From positions 1,302,001 to 1,366,000 of the forward strand of contig NZ_LT635475.1 in the NCBI RefSeq assembly GCF_900120165.1: a stretch of 64,000 nt of DNA. Direction: 5' to 3'. The DNA is from Ezakiella massiliensis (GTDB taxonomy: Bacteria > Bacillota > Clostridia > Tissierellales > Peptoniphilaceae). The position numbers and the translations under genes were made by a program. The notes under the pieces were generated by a model. It worked only from the letters and a program-made list of their open reading frames with translations, did no database searches and had not been told where the DNA came from. Of this stretch, positions 62,135 to 64,000 are shown piece after piece; the stretch's first letter is position 1, and each line of letters opens with the position of its first letter.

Positions 62135-63562
62135 ATGAATATATTTAGAAAAAATTTCAAAGAAGTAATAAGGGCCGTGGTTCCAATTGTGGTAATGGTT
62201 CTTATTGCTGCACTTTTTATAGTGGACACCCAGGCTCAAATGATCAGGAGCTTTGTCTTGGCCTCCCTGGTTTTGATAGGAGGCTTGACTTTGTTTTTGA
62301 CGGGCGTTAGCCTGGGCGTAGAGAGGATTGCCGTTCACCTTGGAAGCATGGCCGAGTATATAACAAAAGCAACTTTAACATTTTTGTTTGGATTTTTGCT
62401 GGGCTTTGTAGTTACAATTGCAGAACCAAATCTCATGGTCTTTTCGCAAAATGTCGAATCAATCGTGGGTTTTAACGCCTATTTGATTCTGATTTTAATT
62501 TCCGTTGGCGTTGGCCTTATGATTGGCTTTGGCTTTATAAGGATTTTGAAGGGCCTGTCCATCAAAAAAATCTTGGCCTGCGTCTACCTGGTCATGTTTA
62601 TATTTTTCTTTACGCAAAATGAAACCATGAGAAACCTGTCATTCGACTCAAGTGGGGCCAGCACTGGCGCTCTTACCACTCCCTTTTTCCTCTCACTTGC
62701 CTACGGCCTTTCAAGATTAAAGGGTACAGATAAGGGAGAAAAATACAGCTTCGGCCTGGTAGGCATGGCCTCGACCGGACCGATCGCAGCAGTTTTGATC
62801 TTGGGATTAATCCTGCCGGTTGGCCAAGGGACAGAGGCCACAGCTGAGGCTCTTACTGGCGGCGGAGTTTTTATGGCCGCTTTTAAGGAGGCGACTCTGG
62901 CGACCCTGCCAATTACAATAATATTTTTAATTTTTAACGCTTGGAAGATGAAGGTAAACAAGAATGAATTTTCTAGGATTATGAAGGGCTTGCTCTATGC
63001 TTACATCGGCCTGATTTTATTTTTAACAGGCGTCAACATGGGCTTTTCAGACATGGCCTTTTTCTTAGGCACGGCCCTTTATGTAAAGAGCCCGGCACTT
63101 TTTATAATCTTTTCACTTTTGACAGGACTTATGATTGTGCTGGCAGAGCCTGCAGTCCAATCCTTGGTTGGGCAAATCATAGATGTAACTGGGGGTTCTG
63201 TAAACGGGTCTTATGTATTGACAGCTCTGTCGGTGGGCGTTGGCTCAGCCGTTATGCTCTCGGCCATGCGGATCCACTTTGGAGGCTTTCAATTGTGGAT
63301 GTATTTGGCTCCGGGATTTTTAATAGCCATAATGCTCTTTAGAAAGGTTGATGACCTTTTTGTAGGTATAAGTTTTGATGCGGGAGGGGTTGCGTCAGGG
63401 CCAATGACAACGGCCTTTGCCCTATCAATGATGCAGGGGGCAGCAACAGTTGCGCCCAATGCAGATCCGCTGGTAGATGGTTTTGGTGTAATCGCATCTG
63501 TTGCGATGGCACCTGTGGTAAGCTTGATGCTACTTGGATTAATATATGCTAAAAAGAGGTAG
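62135..63562 (+). CDS. DUF1538 membrane protein
   Basis: 475 residues, about twelve hydrophobic segments arranged as two repeats: compare FLTGVSLGVERIAVHLGSMA with FLTGVNMGFSDMAFFLGTAL, VVTIAEPNL with IVLAEPAV, and SSGASTGALTTPFFLSLA with AGGVASGPMTTAFALSMM. The internal duplication and the conserved acidic/Pro stretches suggest a transporter. No substrate is established for the family. The next gene is a PII-like protein. Confidence 0.9.
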   Translation: MNIFRKNFKEVIRAVVPIVVMVLIAALFIVDTQAQMIRSFVLASLVLIGGLTLFLTGVSLGVERIAVHLGSMAEYITKATLTFLFGFLLGFVVTIAEPNLMVFSQNVESIVGFNAYLILILISVGVGLMIGFGFIRILKGLSIKKILACVYLVMFIFFFTQNETMRNLSFDSSGASTGALTTPFFLSLAYGLSRLKGTDKGEKYSFGLVGMASTGPIAAVLILGLILPVGQGTEATAEALTGGGVFMAAFKEATLATLPITIIFLIFNAWKMKVNKNEFSRIMKGLLYAYIGLILFLTGVNMGFSDMAFFLGTALYVKSPALFIIFSLLTGLMIVLAEPAVQSLVGQIIDVTGGSVNGSYVLTALSVGVGSAVMLSAMRIHFGGFQLWMYLAPGFLIAIMLFRKVDDLFVGISFDAGGVASGPMTTAFALSMMQGAATVAPNADPLVDGFGVIASVAMAPVVSLMLLGLIYAKKR

Positions 63563-63564
63563 AT

Positions 63565-64000
63565 ATGTTTTTAAATCAAATTATAATTAGAGAAGACCAG
63601 TCGAGAAAATTTGTTAGGAAGATGAGATTGGCTGGCATAAAACATTATTCAGTTGTACGGGCAAGCGGAACGGCCAATAGCGAGATTTTAAAGAGCCTTG
63701 GCCTGGAAGAAAAAACCATGGAGATGATATGGGTTTTTGGCAACCGCGAAGAGACAGAAACAATAAAAAACCTGGCCAGAGAAAAATTTCATTTCGAAAA
63801 CGGCGGCCTGGGAGTTTGTTTTGCAACCGATAGTAAATTTCAAAGGGGGGACAAGATGGAAGCAACAGCAATTTATGTAATAGTCGACAGGGGACTTGCA
63901 GATGATGTTATAGAAGTAGCTGCAAAGGCAGGAGGCAGTGGAGCTACAGTCCTCCACGGCAGGGGTAGCGGTATAGAAAAAAGAGTGGCTATCTTTGATA
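63565..64000 (+). CDS. PII-like tandem-domain protein next to DUF1538 (3' partial)
   Basis: At least 145 codons, open to the right edge. The N-terminal PII-like domain is degenerate (residues 1-93); the second begins around residue 96 (ATAIYVIVDRGLADDVIEVA) and has the PII T-loop/glycine pattern GGSGATVLHGRGSG. It starts two bases after the DUF1538 stop behind AAGAGG. Coupling of a PII-like protein to a DUF1538 transporter suggests ligand-dependent control. Confidence 0.75.
   Translation, partial: MFLNQIIIREDQSRKFVRKMRLAGIKHYSVVRASGTANSEILKSLGLEEKTMEMIWVFGNREETETIKNLAREKFHFENGGLGVCFATDSKFQRGDKMEATAIYVIVDRGLADDVIEVAAKAGGSGATVLHGRGSGIEKRVAIFD

Noticed and set aside
63614..63957. Minus-strand open frames over the PII-like gene at the right edge
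   Set aside because: The plus strand codes a continuous PII-like protein directly behind DUF1538; the minus-strand frames are shadows.

Overview
The window is chromosomal DNA of a low-GC, anaerobic Firmicute. Gene order, short intergenic gaps, frequent ATGA/TAATG overlaps, strong AGGAGG ribosome sites, several TTG/GTG starts and the gene set (DUF1846, DUF951, YedF, BofA-like protein, paired short chromate transporters, PstCAB-PhoU-PhoBR) fit the Tissierellia (Peptoniphilaceae-like). That placement is an inference from content, not a database match. No rRNA or tRNA gene was found.

Layout. 1-5.5 kb: phosphate uptake and sensing operon pstC(partial)-pstA-pstB-phoU-phoB-phoR. 5.9-7.9 kb: yaaA, an arsenite-methyltransferase-like gene whose in-frame UGA is very probably selenocysteine, and a small membrane protein. 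8.0-8.5 kb: a non-coding array of about eleven degenerate 48-bp repeats. 8.6-11.0 kb (minus strand): D-Ala-D-Ala carboxypeptidase, VanZ, HAD phosphatase. 11.1-14.3 kb: LemA, DUF2207, isochorismatase-like hydrolase. 14.3-26.7 kb: an AT-rich accessory island holding a truncated DUF1016/YhcG nuclease fused to a headless C5 DNA methyltransferase, an IetAS-type defence pair (AAA+ ATPase and subtilase), conjugative-element remnants, two RelE-like small proteins, a heterodimeric ABC exporter and two secreted proteins, one a C39-like cysteine peptidase. 26.9-30.6 kb: MATE pump, membrane protein, DUF1846. 30.9-39.8 kb: a type I-E CRISPR-Cas locus (cas3-cse1-cse2-cas7-cas5-cas6e plus arrays) with no cas1/cas2 and with a stop codon inside cas7. 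40-45 kb: zincin-like peptidase copy 1, PII-like protein with cation/proton antiporter, MATE pump, BofA-like, PgeF-like. 45.3-50.3 kb: two complete IS3-family elements, one in the loop of a REP-like hairpin, one splitting a lipoprotein gene. 50.7-64 kb: lon, engB, a small HTH/PH-like/zincin operon (zincin copy 2), xpt, HutD-like, an anchored extracytoplasmic protein, yedF, mscS, DUF951, racemase, chromate transporters, DUF1538 and a partial PII-like gene.

The most unusual non-coding content is a family of intergenic elements at operon ends. Composite elements of about 140-360 bp have related termini (AATTTGCGGTTAATTTCGCG at one end, CTCATCGAAATTTCC plus CGCAAATT at the other) and internal hairpins whose stems differ between copies by compensating changes. 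Independent REP-like hairpins carry GTAG at the foot, a constant TTTAT (or ATAAA) loop and a different self-complementary stem in each copy. Some elements lie inside the CRISPR locus at spacer positions.

How the parts connect: yedF supports selenium use in this organism, which supports the selenocysteine reading of the ArsM-like gene. IetAS, the Cascade genes and the methyltransferase/nuclease remnants are defence genes in different states of decay. The transporters with PII-like partners (antiporter, DUF1538) suggest ligand-controlled membrane transport.
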